DNA of 51,270 bases from Oligoflexia bacterium (GTDB lineage: Bacteria; Bdellovibrionota; UBA1018): NCBI GenBank assembly GCA_023701205.1, contig JAMPXJ010000033.1:1-51270 (forward strand). Direction: 5' to 3'. Made by a program: the position numbers and the translations under genes. The notes below the pieces were generated by a model that had not been told where the DNA came from, did not search any database, and saw only the letters and a program-made list of their open reading frames with translations. Positions within the stretch are counted from its first letter, which is position 1. Each line of letters begins with the position of its first letter. Shown one piece after another: positions 7,709 through 16,585 of this stretch.

Positions 7709-9310
7709 TCAAGGCGAGGGGATCGAAAACCAGACATCGAAGATCGCGCGGTAGCCATTGTGCGTCGCCACGACGGAGCGCTGCCGGGTCTCGTTGCCAT
7801 GGGCATCCCGTTCGTAAATCGAGAGATAGCCCGCGACCTCGATCTCGGTGATTCCCGCCTGATCGAGCGACCTCAGCTCGGCAGGACCCGATACGCCGTC
7901 GCGATTCTCGTCGATCCAGATCCTGAGCTTCGAGAAAACCGGGTCCTTGGCCGAGATCATCCCGTCGCGGTTCGCGTCGAATTTCGCCAATGCCTCGAAG
8001 CCGTTCGCCGCCGTCCGGCCATCCGGTCCGACGGTCCGATCACCGAAGAGCTGCTGCACGCCCTGCACGGACTCATTCCCGCTTGCGTCCCGGAGCGGCA
8101 GCGCCAGGAACGCGTTGCGCGCGGGCGCCGTCGGCCAGGAAATCTGATCCCGCACGGCAAAGCCGGATAGATCGAAGCGGTTCAGGATATTGAACAGCAC
8201 GCCTTCAAGACGCGAGCTCAGCGAGACCGAGGCCTGGGCGAGGTCGGCGGTACCCAGATCCAGCATCAAAGGCGATGCATTGGAATCGCAATCTTCGATA
8301 CCCGAGGGATGGTATCGCAACGGGATAGTGGTAGCGGGCCTCATCGCGTTTGTCGCCCACAGCACGTTGATGAAGGTGGAAGACGAGGTTAGCTGCACAT
8401 CCACGCCGATGACGCCGCTCGGGACGGATGCCGGCTGATACAGGTCCGTCGGATGCCCGAGTTCGCGGAAGCGTAACGAAAGCTTGCCGCTGCGCAGCCG
8501 ACCATTTTCGATCGCGCCGCTGAACGGCCCAGAGACCCGGAATCGCAGCTTGCGGTTACGGATACTCTCCCGGAGATCACCGACTACCTGAGCCGTAAGC
8601 TGTGTCTCTCCCTGCGAAAGGTAGAGAACCGGCGAAAGCGCGCCCTTGATATTGAATCCTACCGACTTGGTGCGCACGTTGCTGCAATAGTGACGTACCG
8701 GGATGACGATCTCATCCTGCCCGATCGGATCCTCCATGACCGGGGAACTCACGGTGGTGCCGGAAGGATCATTACTGATAACCGAAGATTCGGTCGCGCC
8801 CGGAGTGCCGGAACTCACGGTCGGTATCGGTGTCGCCGTGATCACCGGCGCGATCGTCGCGATCGGTGTCGCCGTGATCACCGGCGCGATCGTCGCGATC
8901 GGCGTCGCCGTGATCACCGGCGCGATCGTCGCGATCGGCGTCGCCGTGATCACCGGCGCAACAGTGGCGATGGGCGTGGGCGAAAGGATCGGCGTGAGGG
9001 TAGGCGTTCCCGTCGCCAAGCTGGTCGGCAGCGGCGCGGCCGTGAGCTCGGCTTTGGGCGCGAGCAGGGTGGGGCTCGGACTCGGCGCCGGAAAGAGTCC
9101 CGGAACTCCGAAGTCATCTCCCCCTGAAGGCAAATCATCACCTGCCGTTCCGGCCGGGATCGCGCTCTTGCCTCCTGAAAGCAACAGCGCCCGACTCAAG
9201 TCCGCCTTCGCGCGCGCGATTCGGCGGGCCCTCTCCGGGCCGCAGCCCATGAGACCGAAGGTCACGATCAGCGCAAAAACGCCTGGCCTACAAAGCGCGG
9301 TATATTTCAT
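7709..9310 (-). CDS. Lipoprotein with TPIA repeats and C-terminal EF-hand pair
   Basis: 533 residues from the ATG at 9310, preceded by GAGGGGA. The signal ends GLMGC (lipidated Cys23). Residues 60-170 are a Pro/Thr-rich linker including four 12-residue units of the form ATPIATIAPVIT encoded by a DNA minisatellite. A central beta-rich domain follows. The C terminus has GFEALAKFDANRDG and IDENRDGVSGPAEL: two DxNxDG calcium loops in the arrangement seen at the ends of RTX-like and other secreted calcium-binding proteins. Predicted to be a surface-displayed, calcium-stabilised protein; ligand unknown. It converges on the chemoreceptor gene with 15 bases between stops. Confidence 0.8.
   Translation of the reverse strand: MKYTALCRPGVFALIVTFGLMGCGPERARRIARAKADLSRALLLSGGKSAIPAGTAGDDLPSGGDDFGVPGLFPAPSPSPTLLAPKAELTAAPLPTSLATGTPTLTPILSPTPIATVAPVITATPIATIAPVITATPIATIAPVITATPIATIAPVITATPIPTVSSGTPGATESSVISNDPSGTTVSSPVMEDPIGQDEIVIPVRHYCSNVRTKSVGFNIKGALSPVLYLSQGETQLTAQVVGDLRESIRNRKLRFRVSGPFSGAIENGRLRSGKLSLRFRELGHPTDLYQPASVPSGVIGVDVQLTSSSTFINVLWATNAMRPATTIPLRYHPSGIEDCDSNASPLMLDLGTADLAQASVSLSSRLEGVLFNILNRFDLSGFAVRDQISWPTAPARNAFLALPLRDASGNESVQGVQQLFGDRTVGPDGRTAANGFEALAKFDANRDGMISAKDPVFSKLRIWIDENRDGVSGPAELRSLDQAGITEIEVAGYLSIYERDAHGNETRQRSVVATHNGYRAIFDVWFSIPSP
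8826..8969. repeat. 36-bp coding minisatellite, four copies
   Basis: Units at 8826, 8862, 8898 and 8934, each 36 bp; the first three differ at only one or two bases and the fourth has drifted at its end. The unit is a multiple of three, so copy-number change would lengthen or shorten the lipoprotein linker without breaking frame. Confidence 0.93.
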
Positions 9311-9590
9311 TGATTCCCCTCTTCTGCCCGAAAGCAGCCCCAAATGGGATCACTGCAAGCGATGTTCCCTGACCGTATGCCATAAAACCGCGCTCGGCCG
9401 GCTCCAGGTGTCCAAGACATGAACACCTGTCAGCGCCGGTCGTGAGTCGCTTTGGACACAGGCCCGTGACTCGGAATAGGCGCGTTTCGGGAGGCGATCC
9501 GAGTCCGATCGAGCTTCCGAATGTCCGGCTTCCTGAAGCGGAACTCGTGAATCACGCGAAAAAAGGCTCCTCTCTTGCTCAAAGGCACGC

Positions 9591-11216
9591 ATGCCCATCC
9601 ACCGCAGTCCGCTCGATCGCATCGGCGCCCCACTCAACAGCGAGCCTATTCCCGTTCTCCAATGGATCGAGATCGCGAGCTCCCTTCAGATCCCGAGCTT
9701 TCACATCGTGGGACTTCCCGGCCCGGAGGTCGCCGAGGCGCGCGAGCGCGTGCGCGCCGCGCTCGAGGCGCAGGGGTTCGAGTTTCCGCGTCGGCGCGTG
9801 GTGCTGAACCTTTCGCCGGCCAGCATCCGCAAGCGCGGGACCGGGCTGGATCTCGCGATGGCGCTCGCCGTCCTTTGGAACAAGGAGGCGGCTCACGCCA
9901 GGCCCCTGAAGATCGTCGCCTGGGGCGAGCTGGGGCTTGACGGAAAAGTGAAAGCCGCGGGCCAGATCACCCGCACCCTGTACGCCTGCTGGCGCGAGGG
10001 CATCTCGCACCTGGTGATTTCCCGCGATGAAGAGCCGCTGGCGCGCGAGCGCCTGCAATGGATCCAGGAGGGCGAAGACCTTCCCGGACTGCCGCCCGTG
10101 CTGGTTCCCGTGCGGGAGCTGCGGGAGGCCTGGGAGGTATTCTCGGCCCGCTCGCCGCATGCGTTCGAGCCGGAGATCTCCGGCCCGGCCCCGATGGCCT
10201 CGGGCTCGCCGACTCCGGAAAACGAATCGACGCCCGAGAGCTTCAGTAACCTCCTTGCCCTTCCTCCTTCGCTCGAGCGGATCGTGGGCGTCTGCGCCTC
10301 TGGAAGCCATCATCTGCTTTTGCTGGGCCCGCGAGGCACGGGCAAGAGCCAGGCGCTCGAGTGGCTGATCGCGCTGCAACCGCCTATTTCACCGCGCTCC
10401 CGCCTTCACTCCGCGTTGCTGGCGGAGCTGAGCGGGGGACCCGGCCTCGCGCCTTCAGCCATCCGGCGGGTCAGCCCGCAGACCCGCCCTTCGGCTCTTC
10501 TGGGCGGAGCGAATCCCTTGTTCATCCGTCCCGGGGAGTTCTCGCTGGCGCACGGAGGCCTGCTAATCGCCGACGAGCTTCCCGAATGGCCCCGGGACTC
10601 TCGCGAAGCGCTTCGTGAGCCGCTGGAGCGGGGCCGGGTCACGCTGACCCGGACCTATGGTTCGCTGGAGCTTCCCGCCCGCTTTACCCTGGCCGCAAAC
10701 GGGAATCTATGCCCTTGCGGGGGCTGGCCACCGGAGCTCCCCAAACCCCTCTCTCTCCCGGGAAAGAGGCTTCGCATCCCGCGCTGCAAGTGCACCCATT
10801 CCATGCGCCGCGCCTATCTTCAGCGCCTTTCGGGCCCGGTGCTCGATCGCATCGATCTGGTTTACATCGGTGCCGGAGCCGGCCTGCCTGAAAAGCCCCT
10901 TGGCGGCTCCAACCGGGTCTGCGAGCTCTTTCTCTCGCTACAGGCCAAGGTCAGATGCGCGCGTGAGCTCACGCTCCGTCATCGGGGCGTGCCCGCGGCG
11001 CTTATTCCCGCGTCGGACCTCGAGCTGCTGCTCGAAAACCATCCGGACTGGAGCGCGATGATCGAGCAAAGCGAGCAGCAGAGCCTGCGGGCACGCCACA
11101 AGTTGCTGCGGGTGGCGTTGAGCCTCGCGGCATGGGATGGCGCGAACGAGCCCTCGCCAGCGCATTTCACGGAAGCGGCCTGTTATCGGCCCGATCGCTT
11201 CGGGTTAGCGGATTGA
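9591..11216 (+). CDS. comM: ComM/YifB-type AAA+ helicase (Mg-chelatase-like)
   Basis: 541 residues. The N-terminal ChlI-like domain (residues 20-150) has the family signature PSFHIVGLPGPEVAEARERVRAAL-like segment and VVLNLSPASIRKRG. The AAA+ core has Walker A GPRGTGKS at about 247-254 and Walker B LLIADELPEW about 325-334. A zinc-type cysteine cluster (CPCGG ... RCKC) follows, and the C-terminal Mg_chelatase_C helices close the protein. ComM is a hexameric branch-migration helicase that extends recombination of incoming ssDNA during natural transformation. Linkage to comEC just downstream supports this. Its 3' end overlaps the convergent J-domain gene by 34 bases. Confidence 0.93.
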   Translation: MPIHRSPLDRIGAPLNSEPIPVLQWIEIASSLQIPSFHIVGLPGPEVAEARERVRAALEAQGFEFPRRRVVLNLSPASIRKRGTGLDLAMALAVLWNKEAAHARPLKIVAWGELGLDGKVKAAGQITRTLYACWREGISHLVISRDEEPLARERLQWIQEGEDLPGLPPVLVPVRELREAWEVFSARSPHAFEPEISGPAPMASGSPTPENESTPESFSNLLALPPSLERIVGVCASGSHHLLLLGPRGTGKSQALEWLIALQPPISPRSRLHSALLAELSGGPGLAPSAIRRVSPQTRPSALLGGANPLFIRPGEFSLAHGGLLIADELPEWPRDSREALREPLERGRVTLTRTYGSLELPARFTLAANGNLCPCGGWPPELPKPLSLPGKRLRIPRCKCTHSMRRAYLQRLSGPVLDRIDLVYIGAGAGLPEKPLGGSNRVCELFLSLQAKVRCARELTLRHRGVPAALIPASDLELLLENHPDWSAMIEQSEQQSLRARHKLLRVALSLAAWDGANEPSPAHFTEAACYRPDRFGLAD

Positions 11217-11677
11217 GAAAGCAGCTGGGACTTCGCGGAATTGATGGCCTCGGCGATTTTCTGCGCATCCTTCCACTCCCGCGTCCCCGGACGCCCGACC
11301 CGATCGGGATGGTAGCGTTTCATGAGCTCGCGGTAGGCGCGCTGAATCTGCTCAGGGGTGGCTTCCCTTGGAACGCCCAGGATCTCATGGGCGGGCCCGT
11401 CGATTCGGATGCCCGAAAGCCGGAGCGGCTCATTGCGTTTCATCCGGGCTTCGGCCAGCTCGTCTTCATTGTCTTCGGGGTCTTCGGGGTCTTCGGGACT
11501 TCCCCGTGCCGCTCCCGCCGGGTGTTTTTTCCGATCGGCCTCGCGCAAACGGAAATTCGAACGAGTCTGCCCGCGCCCGTAAAGCCACCACAGCGCAAGG
11601 ATGAAAAGCCCTCCCAGCGCGAGCTGGATCAGGAGAAAAAGTCGGCGGAGCCCTTCGGGAGTCAAGCGGTCGGACAC
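11183..11677 (-). CDS. Membrane-anchored J-domain protein
   Basis: 164 residues, start GTG at 11677 (GGGAGG immediately upstream, so a TTG four codons in is also possible). One transmembrane segment at about 12-32 (LFLLIQLALGGLFILALWWL), a charged linker with an acidic PEDPEDPEDNEDE run, then a J domain from about residue 95: AHEILGVPREATPEQIQRAY with the HPD motif in KRYHPDR. It should recruit and stimulate DnaK at the inner membrane. The nested position between comM and comEC, on the opposite strand, is unusual; its 5' end abuts the apparent beginning of comEC. Confidence 0.88.
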   Translation of the reverse strand: MSDRLTPEGLRRLFLLIQLALGGLFILALWWLYGRGQTRSNFRLREADRKKHPAGAARGSPEDPEDPEDNEDELAEARMKRNEPLRLSGIRIDGPAHEILGVPREATPEQIQRAYRELMKRYHPDRVGRPGTREWKDAQKIAEAINSAKSQLLSQSANPKRSGR

Positions 11678-11683
11678 CCTCCC

Positions 11684-13816
11684 ATTCTGCCAAAATCCTT
11701 ATCCGGGCGCCCCCACTTTTTTCCGCTCCTGCCCCCGCTGCTGATCCTGCTTTGTGCCCGCTCCGTAGAGGCGGCCGTTCCCGCTCACAGCCCCCCCTCA
11801 AGGCCCTCCCGGCAAGAGGCAATCGCCACCGTCGAGCTCAAGGTCCGGGTTCGGCCCGGCCTGGTTCGCCGCAAAGGGACCTCCGGGTGCTGGGTCAGCA
11901 TCAGCTCTGATCAGGGCGAGCTCTGCCTGAAGCGGGAACTTTGGCTGGAGTGGCTGGCCCGCACGCCCCCTCCCGCTCTTTCGGGGACCTGGAAGGGAAA
12001 TTGGAAAACCAGCGCGCCCCCGATGAATCGCCCCGGGGGTGAAAAGTCATTTCTCCACCGCTTCCATGCCAGCGCTCTTCCCGCTCGCGCTCCTGGGCCG
12101 GCGAGTGGACTGTCGCGGCTTCATCAGCGTTTCGAACGCCTGCGCGAACGCAGCTCGGCACTTCTGGCGCCCCATGACTCTTCCGGCATTTTCCGGCAGC
12201 TTCTCCTCGACGAGCGTCCGCCGGAAAACCGGGGCGGGATGTTGCGGCTACTGGGCTTCGTCCACCTGCTGAGCGCGACCGGGATCCATCTTTACGCGCT
12301 CGCGGATCTCTGGAGCGGGGCGCTAAGGTTCCTCGCCACGACCCTCGGAATTCCGGTTCGCATCGCCCTTCCTATTTCGCGGGCCCTGGCGATCACCAGC
12401 TGGTGTTTCGCCTGGCTGCTGGCGGGAGGTCGGCCGGGAATGCTGCGACCGTGGCTTGTCGTCATGGCCCGCAAAACCGGCGAGGCCCTGGGCTTTCGCT
12501 GGAGGAAATGGTCACCGCTCGCCTGGGCGCTTCTGATCGACGTGGCGGCCCAGAAGCTCCTGCGGCCCGACAGCCCCTGGGAAACCTCGGGTCGCATCCT
12601 CTATGCGCTGGCGGTCGGCGGCGGAATGCTGGCGCTCACCTCCGGCGGCTCCCGCCTCCTCGCGCATGCCCGCCTGGCGATCAGCTCCTGGATCTTCACC
12701 GCGCTCTGGGAGGCGCAGCATGACGGGCTCACGGCGCTGGCCACGCCGCTTCTGAGCCTCGTCACGATCCCGTTTTTCTCGCTCGCGCTCTTTCCCTCGC
12801 TTTGCCTTTCACCGCTCTTTTCCTCGACCTGGCTCTGGGATGGAGCAACCCAGGGCGTGCTCTGGCTTGCGGAAGGCTGCATGCGCGCCGCGACGGTCTG
12901 GGTGGTTTCGTCACAAAGCCTCCTTCCCGGCGCGCTGCTCTCGGCGCTCCTGCTCGCGGCAACGCCCGCGCTGAGTTTCCGGGCCAGATGGAGCTCGATC
13001 ATCGCCTCATTGCTGCTGGCAGCGACGCTCGGGAGAGCTTACTTCGCCTCAGTGCCGGCCGGGCCGAGCGAGGAAGGCGAGGCACGCGCCGCGAGCGTGG
13101 AGCTTCTGGACGTGGGCCAGGGCGATGCCGCTCTCATTCGTGAGCGCTCGGGGCGCGCGGGCCTCATCGATACCGGCGGGGAGCGGGCACTATCGGAGGA
13201 CGCTTGGCTGAGACTGCTGGCTAGCCGCGGACTCACGCGCCTGCATTGGATCGCGCTCACTCATCTGGATGAGGATCACTCGGGCGCCGTGAGGAAGCTT
13301 GGTCGGCTCGTTCCGATCGACTGCCTGGCCACCTCGCGCGCGGAGCTCGAGACGGAGCGCGGGCGCGCGTACGCGGCGGAAGTCCGCCGGCTCGGGATCC
13401 GCGTGACCGACTGGGAGGGAGGCTGCGTTCCCTTTCCCGCGCGGGAGCTTTTTGAGAAGAAAAAAGCGGGTCCCAATGCGCTCATGAGCGCGCTTTGGAT
13501 CCCCCTCCAAGGGGGCGGATATTTTCTGTCCGCGGGAGACGCGGATCCCGCGCAGGAGCTTCGCGCGGCGACCTGGGCCCGCACGCTGAGCCGTGAGCTC
13601 TCTCGACCCGCGCCGGCGATCCTCAAGCTGAGTCATCACGGCTCGCGCCATTCCAATACCGAGGCATTTTTGAGCCAAGTCAGGCCTACCGAGGCCTGGG
13701 TTTCGGCCGGAGTCGGAAATCGCTATGGGCACCCCGCCGCGGAAGTTCTGGAAAAGCTCACTCGCCTTCAGATTTCCTTACGTCGCACGGACCAGAATGG
13801 CATTATAACCCATTGA
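11684..13816 (+). CDS. comEC: ComEC/Rec2 DNA-uptake channel
   Basis: About 710 codons. Recognised by an N-terminal OB-like region (about residues 40-105), the Competence membrane domain with LLSATGIHLYAL, multiple transmembrane helices, and a C-terminal metallo-beta-lactamase-like domain: VELLDVGQGDAALIR, LIDTGG, LTHLDEDHSG and LSHHGSRHSN. It forms the inner-membrane channel for transforming ssDNA; the MBL-like domain is the proposed nuclease. The start is unresolved: there is no ATG, GTG or TTG in frame between the end of the J-domain gene and the ATG at 12023, yet coding-like sequence and a signal-like hydrophobic run start near 11690. ATT (11684) or CTG (11687) would keep the OB region; ATG 12023 would give a 597-residue protein lacking it. 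Confidence 0.88.
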   Translation: MLPKSLSGRPHFFPLLPPLLILLCARSVEAAVPAHSPPSRPSRQEAIATVELKVRVRPGLVRRKGTSGCWVSISSDQGELCLKRELWLEWLARTPPPALSGTWKGNWKTSAPPMNRPGGEKSFLHRFHASALPARAPGPASGLSRLHQRFERLRERSSALLAPHDSSGIFRQLLLDERPPENRGGMLRLLGFVHLLSATGIHLYALADLWSGALRFLATTLGIPVRIALPISRALAITSWCFAWLLAGGRPGMLRPWLVVMARKTGEALGFRWRKWSPLAWALLIDVAAQKLLRPDSPWETSGRILYALAVGGGMLALTSGGSRLLAHARLAISSWIFTALWEAQHDGLTALATPLLSLVTIPFFSLALFPSLCLSPLFSSTWLWDGATQGVLWLAEGCMRAATVWVVSSQSLLPGALLSALLLAATPALSFRARWSSIIASLLLAATLGRAYFASVPAGPSEEGEARAASVELLDVGQGDAALIRERSGRAGLIDTGGERALSEDAWLRLLASRGLTRLHWIALTHLDEDHSGAVRKLGRLVPIDCLATSRAELETERGRAYAAEVRRLGIRVTDWEGGCVPFPARELFEKKKAGPNALMSALWIPLQGGGYFLSAGDADPAQELRAATWARTLSRELSRPAPAILKLSHHGSRHSNTEAFLSQVRPTEAWVSAGVGNRYGHPAAEVLEKLTRLQISLRRTDQNGIITH

Positions 13817-13940
13817 TACTAGGGATATTAAACGCTTCTTGCACGCCCTCATTAATAGCGTACTATTATAGTGTAGCATTAAACTCTCTTCCATCGAGTG
13901 TATGACGACACGGCTTTCGGGGCTCAACCCTCGCACTCTC

Positions 13941-14699
13941 ATGAGATCCACGGCGATCCTGGTGATCGCGGCCATCGCGATTGCGTGCGCCCCTCAGGCG
14001 ACCCGCCGCTCGGTGGTGCAGGGCTGCGTGCTTCCCAAGGATCAGCTCGGAACGCTTTACGGCAAATGGCGAAGCACCCCGCTTCCGCTCGCCTTCCACC
14101 AAGGGGATTTCTCGGCGGCCGAGATGCGGGAAATCATGCAGGCGGCGGACACGTGGAACGAGTTCTATGGCGCGAGCCTGGGAATCGAGACCACGCTGGA
14201 TTACGGCGATCCCGCGAATCCCCGCACCTCGAGCCTGGCCCGCGTGGACAGCTCGCTGGTCTGCAACCAGACGATCGTCTCGGGGAACTCCTACACCGGC
14301 AGCGTCGTGATCTACAAAAACGCGAGCTGGGCTTACTCCTCCATGACGAACGTCATGGCCTTCACCTCGCGTTGCCGAGTGCCCGCAAGCCCGCTGCCGA
14401 CGTACTTCAACTCCGCCATCGAGCTGAACTACAAAGACTTCTTCGTCGTCGGCAAAAAGGTCCCGGACCTCCAGACGATCATTCTGCACGAGCTGGGGCA
14501 CCTGCTCGGACTCGACCACAGCTGCGAGGCCGGCGGAAAAGTCGGGATGCCCAACTGCCAATCGGGCTCGATCAATCCGGATTACACCGAGGCGGTGATG
14601 TTCCCCACGTTCAGCTTTGATTCGAGCGGTTACGGGATCCGCAAGCGCGAGCTGCAGGAGAATGATGAGGGGCGGGCGAATTGCCTGTACCTGGAATAG
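13941..14699 (+). CDS. Lipoprotein metzincin-type metalloprotease
   Basis: 252 residues from the ATG at 13941. The signal ends AIAIAC, giving a lipidated Cys16. The zinc-binding site is complete: HELGHLLGLDH at residues 183-193 (His183, Glu184, His187, His193), followed by EAVMFP with Met220 as the Met-turn, which together define a metzincin. Six cysteines may form disulphides. Predicted to be an outer-membrane-anchored, periplasmic or surface endopeptidase; specificity unknown. The upstream 120 bases are A/T-rich and may carry its promoter (TTGCAC near 13839 and TATTAT about 19 bases on), though the spacing is poor. Confidence 0.9.
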   Translation: MRSTAILVIAAIAIACAPQATRRSVVQGCVLPKDQLGTLYGKWRSTPLPLAFHQGDFSAAEMREIMQAADTWNEFYGASLGIETTLDYGDPANPRTSSLARVDSSLVCNQTIVSGNSYTGSVVIYKNASWAYSSMTNVMAFTSRCRVPASPLPTYFNSAIELNYKDFFVVGKKVPDLQTIILHELGHLLGLDHSCEAGGKVGMPNCQSGSINPDYTEAVMFPTFSFDSSGYGIRKRELQENDEGRANCLYLE

Positions 14700-14712
14700 G
14701 GTTCGGGGAATC

Positions 14713-14771
14713 GGGAATCCGTTTGCTGTGATCGGTTGGCTGGGTTCGGTTGGCTGAGCCGTTGGCTGGGC
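14713..14771. repeat. Dispersed intergenic repeat, copy D
   Basis: This 59-bp segment matches 22637-22695 with only about four differences. Both begin GGGAATCCGTTTGCTG and continue with about three degenerate tandem units of CGGTTGGCTGG. It lies between the metzincin gene and the small ORF at 14902 and does not code. Confidence 0.9.
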
Positions 14772-14813
14772 ATCTGGATCGGTTTCGGACGCTCGGCATG
14801 GCGCTTCCCGCCC

Positions 14814-14842
14814 TTTTGATATCGCAGATTGCGATATCAAAA
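14814..14842. other. Perfect 12-bp palindrome
   Basis: TTTTGATATCGC (14814-14825) and GCGATATCAAAA (14831-14842) pair perfectly around a five-base loop. There is no T-run after the stem on either strand, so it is not a standard terminator. A second strong A/T-type hairpin occurs in the same relative position after repeat copy B (22742-22798), so the two may be parts of the same repeat architecture. Confidence 0.8.
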
Positions 14843-14901
14843 CCCGGTCGCGGCGGCCGCCGCAAGCCTCCGATCGCGTCTACAGAACAAGGGGTAGCGA
14901 T

Positions 14902-15090
14902 GTGACCGAACCGGACGAATTCAAGATGACCGAAGAAAAGGAGCGCGCCTGGATCCAGCGACTCAACGAGGCGCCTCAGGACCTGGCCATCGTGGCCGAA
15001 ATCAACGGCGCGATCGTCAGAATGCTCTCATTCCAATGCCGCAAGCAGCGCCGCCTGCTCATTCGGGATCTTTTGGCATGGGCTCCCTGA
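14902..15090 (+). CDS. Small helical ORF, unknown, possibly interrupted
   Basis: 62 residues from a GTG start with AAGGGG 9-14 bases upstream. The protein is charged and helical, with a basic C-terminal half (CRKQRRLLIRDLLAW). No family recognised. After its TGA the same frame continues open for 23 codons to a TAA at 15159, reading FNGLRRLRNGEFIDDDLMY and four more, which looks protein-like. The gene may therefore be a relic broken by a nonsense mutation. A 12-base match to its start and an 18-base match just after its end reappear at 22361 and 22398, suggesting a deleted second copy there. Confidence 0.45.
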   Translation: MTEPDEFKMTEEKERAWIQRLNEAPQDLAIVAEINGAIVRMLSFQCRKQRRLLIRDLLAWAP

Positions 15091-15220
15091 TTCAATGGGC
15101 TCAGGCGGCTGCGGAATGGTGAGTTCATCGACGATGATCTCATGTATCGGTGGGTGGAGTAACGTCGAGTTCATATGTTGACACATGACGCATCACGTCA
15201 TATGGTGCGGCCACATCCTT

Positions 15221-16564
15221 ATGCAATTTGACTCCCTTGGACTTATCGAGCACTTATTGAAGGCCGTTCACGCGGAAGGCTACGAGACGCCTACTCCCAT
15301 TCAAGCCCAGGCGATTCCTCTCGTTTTAGCCGGAAAAGACGTTCTGGCCTGCGCACAAACGGGCACGGGAAAAACCGCGGCCTTCGCGCTCCCCATTCTT
15401 CAGAACCTGGCAAAACAAGGCAACAGTACGCGTGATATCCGGGTCCTGGTCCTGACGCCGACTCGGGAGCTCGCCTCCCAGATTGGCCAAAGCTTCACGA
15501 GCTATGGCCAAGGTCTCCCTTTTCGAAATGCGGTCATTTTCGGGGGCGTCCCCCAAAAAGCGCAGGTTAGAGCGCTCAAACAGGGCGTCGACATCCTGGT
15601 CGCGACACCTGGGCGGCTCTTGGATCTCATGAACCAAAGACTCGTGGCCTTTCGCGGGCTACAAGTCCTGGTTCTCGATGAAGCGGACCGGATGCTGGAT
15701 ATGGGATTCATTCGCGATGTGAGGCGAGTCATCGCCGCGCTGCCGAGAGCGCGACAGACGCTGTTTTTCTCGGCCACCATGCCCCCTGAGATCCGCAAGC
15801 TCTCGGAGCAGATTCTCTCGAAGCCCGCTCGGATCGAAGTCACGCCGGTTTCTTCGACCGCCGAGAAAATCGACCAGGCTGTATTCCATGTCCAAAAACG
15901 CAATAAGACGGCTCTGCTCATAGAGCTTCTGGAGAAACATCAGATTGAGCGCGCCCTGGTGTTCACCCGAACCAAGCGGGATGCCAATCGCGTTGCAGGC
16001 TCGCTCAACGGCGCTGGCATCCGGGCCGACGCCATTCACGGCAACAAGTCCCAGTCGGCGCGCGAAAGCGCGCTGGATCGGATCAAAAAGGGACATTGCC
16101 GAGTCCTCGTCGCAACCGACATTGCGGCTCGCGGAATCGATATCGATCGCGTCACGCATGTCTTCAACTACGACATCCCCAACGTGCCGGAAAGCTATGT
16201 CCATCGCATCGGCCGCACCGCACGCGGAGGTGCCGCGGGCGCCGCGTTCGCTTTGTGTTCCAGTGAGGAACGCGGGTTTCTCGCTGATATTGAAAGACTG
16301 ATTCGGCTCGAGATCCAGGTTCTGCCTACCCCCGAGGGGTTAGTCCGGGAAAGCGCGCTTCAGTCGAAGTCGCGTCCGGCCCATCCAGGGCAGCAGATCC
16401 TTCAGGCCAATCCGGGCCAGCCAAAGCACACTGGCGGAGCAAGCCATACGGACGAGAAGCGGAAACCTTTTCATAATCCGCCGCCTTCCGCTAATAACCG
16501 TCGTCAACGCCGCCTGCGTGCTCGCGCCGAGAGCGGCCGCCTGACGCAAACGGCACTCCCCTGA
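15221..16564 (+). CDS. rhlE: DEAD-box RNA helicase, RhlE-like
   Basis: 447 residues from the ATG at 15221 (MQFDSLGL; an in-frame ATG at 15185 lacks support). Motifs in order: Q motif PTPIQAQAIP, I AQTGTGKT, Ia PTRELASQ, Ib TPGRLLDL, II VLDEADRMLDMGF, III FSATMP, IV ALVFTRTKRDA, V ATDIAARGIDID, VI HRIGRTARGG. The short basic, glutamine-rich tail after residue 380 is typical of RhlE. It remodels RNA, probably in ribosome assembly or RNA decay. It heads a same-strand group with the rlmF relic and a second DEAD helicase. Confidence 0.93.
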   Translation: MQFDSLGLIEHLLKAVHAEGYETPTPIQAQAIPLVLAGKDVLACAQTGTGKTAAFALPILQNLAKQGNSTRDIRVLVLTPTRELASQIGQSFTSYGQGLPFRNAVIFGGVPQKAQVRALKQGVDILVATPGRLLDLMNQRLVAFRGLQVLVLDEADRMLDMGFIRDVRRVIAALPRARQTLFFSATMPPEIRKLSEQILSKPARIEVTPVSSTAEKIDQAVFHVQKRNKTALLIELLEKHQIERALVFTRTKRDANRVAGSLNGAGIRADAIHGNKSQSARESALDRIKKGHCRVLVATDIAARGIDIDRVTHVFNYDIPNVPESYVHRIGRTARGGAAGAAFALCSSEERGFLADIERLIRLEIQVLPTPEGLVRESALQSKSRPAHPGQQILQANPGQPKHTGGASHTDEKRKPFHNPPPSANNRRQRRLRARAESGRLTQTALP

Positions 16565-16585
16565 CCGACGGAAAAAGACGCCCCC

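Noticed and set aside
15088..15159. Selenocysteine insertion at the TGA of the small ORF
   Set aside because: No SECIS-like hairpin was recognised right after the TGA, and the protein is not of a known selenoprotein family; ordinary nonsense decay is simpler.
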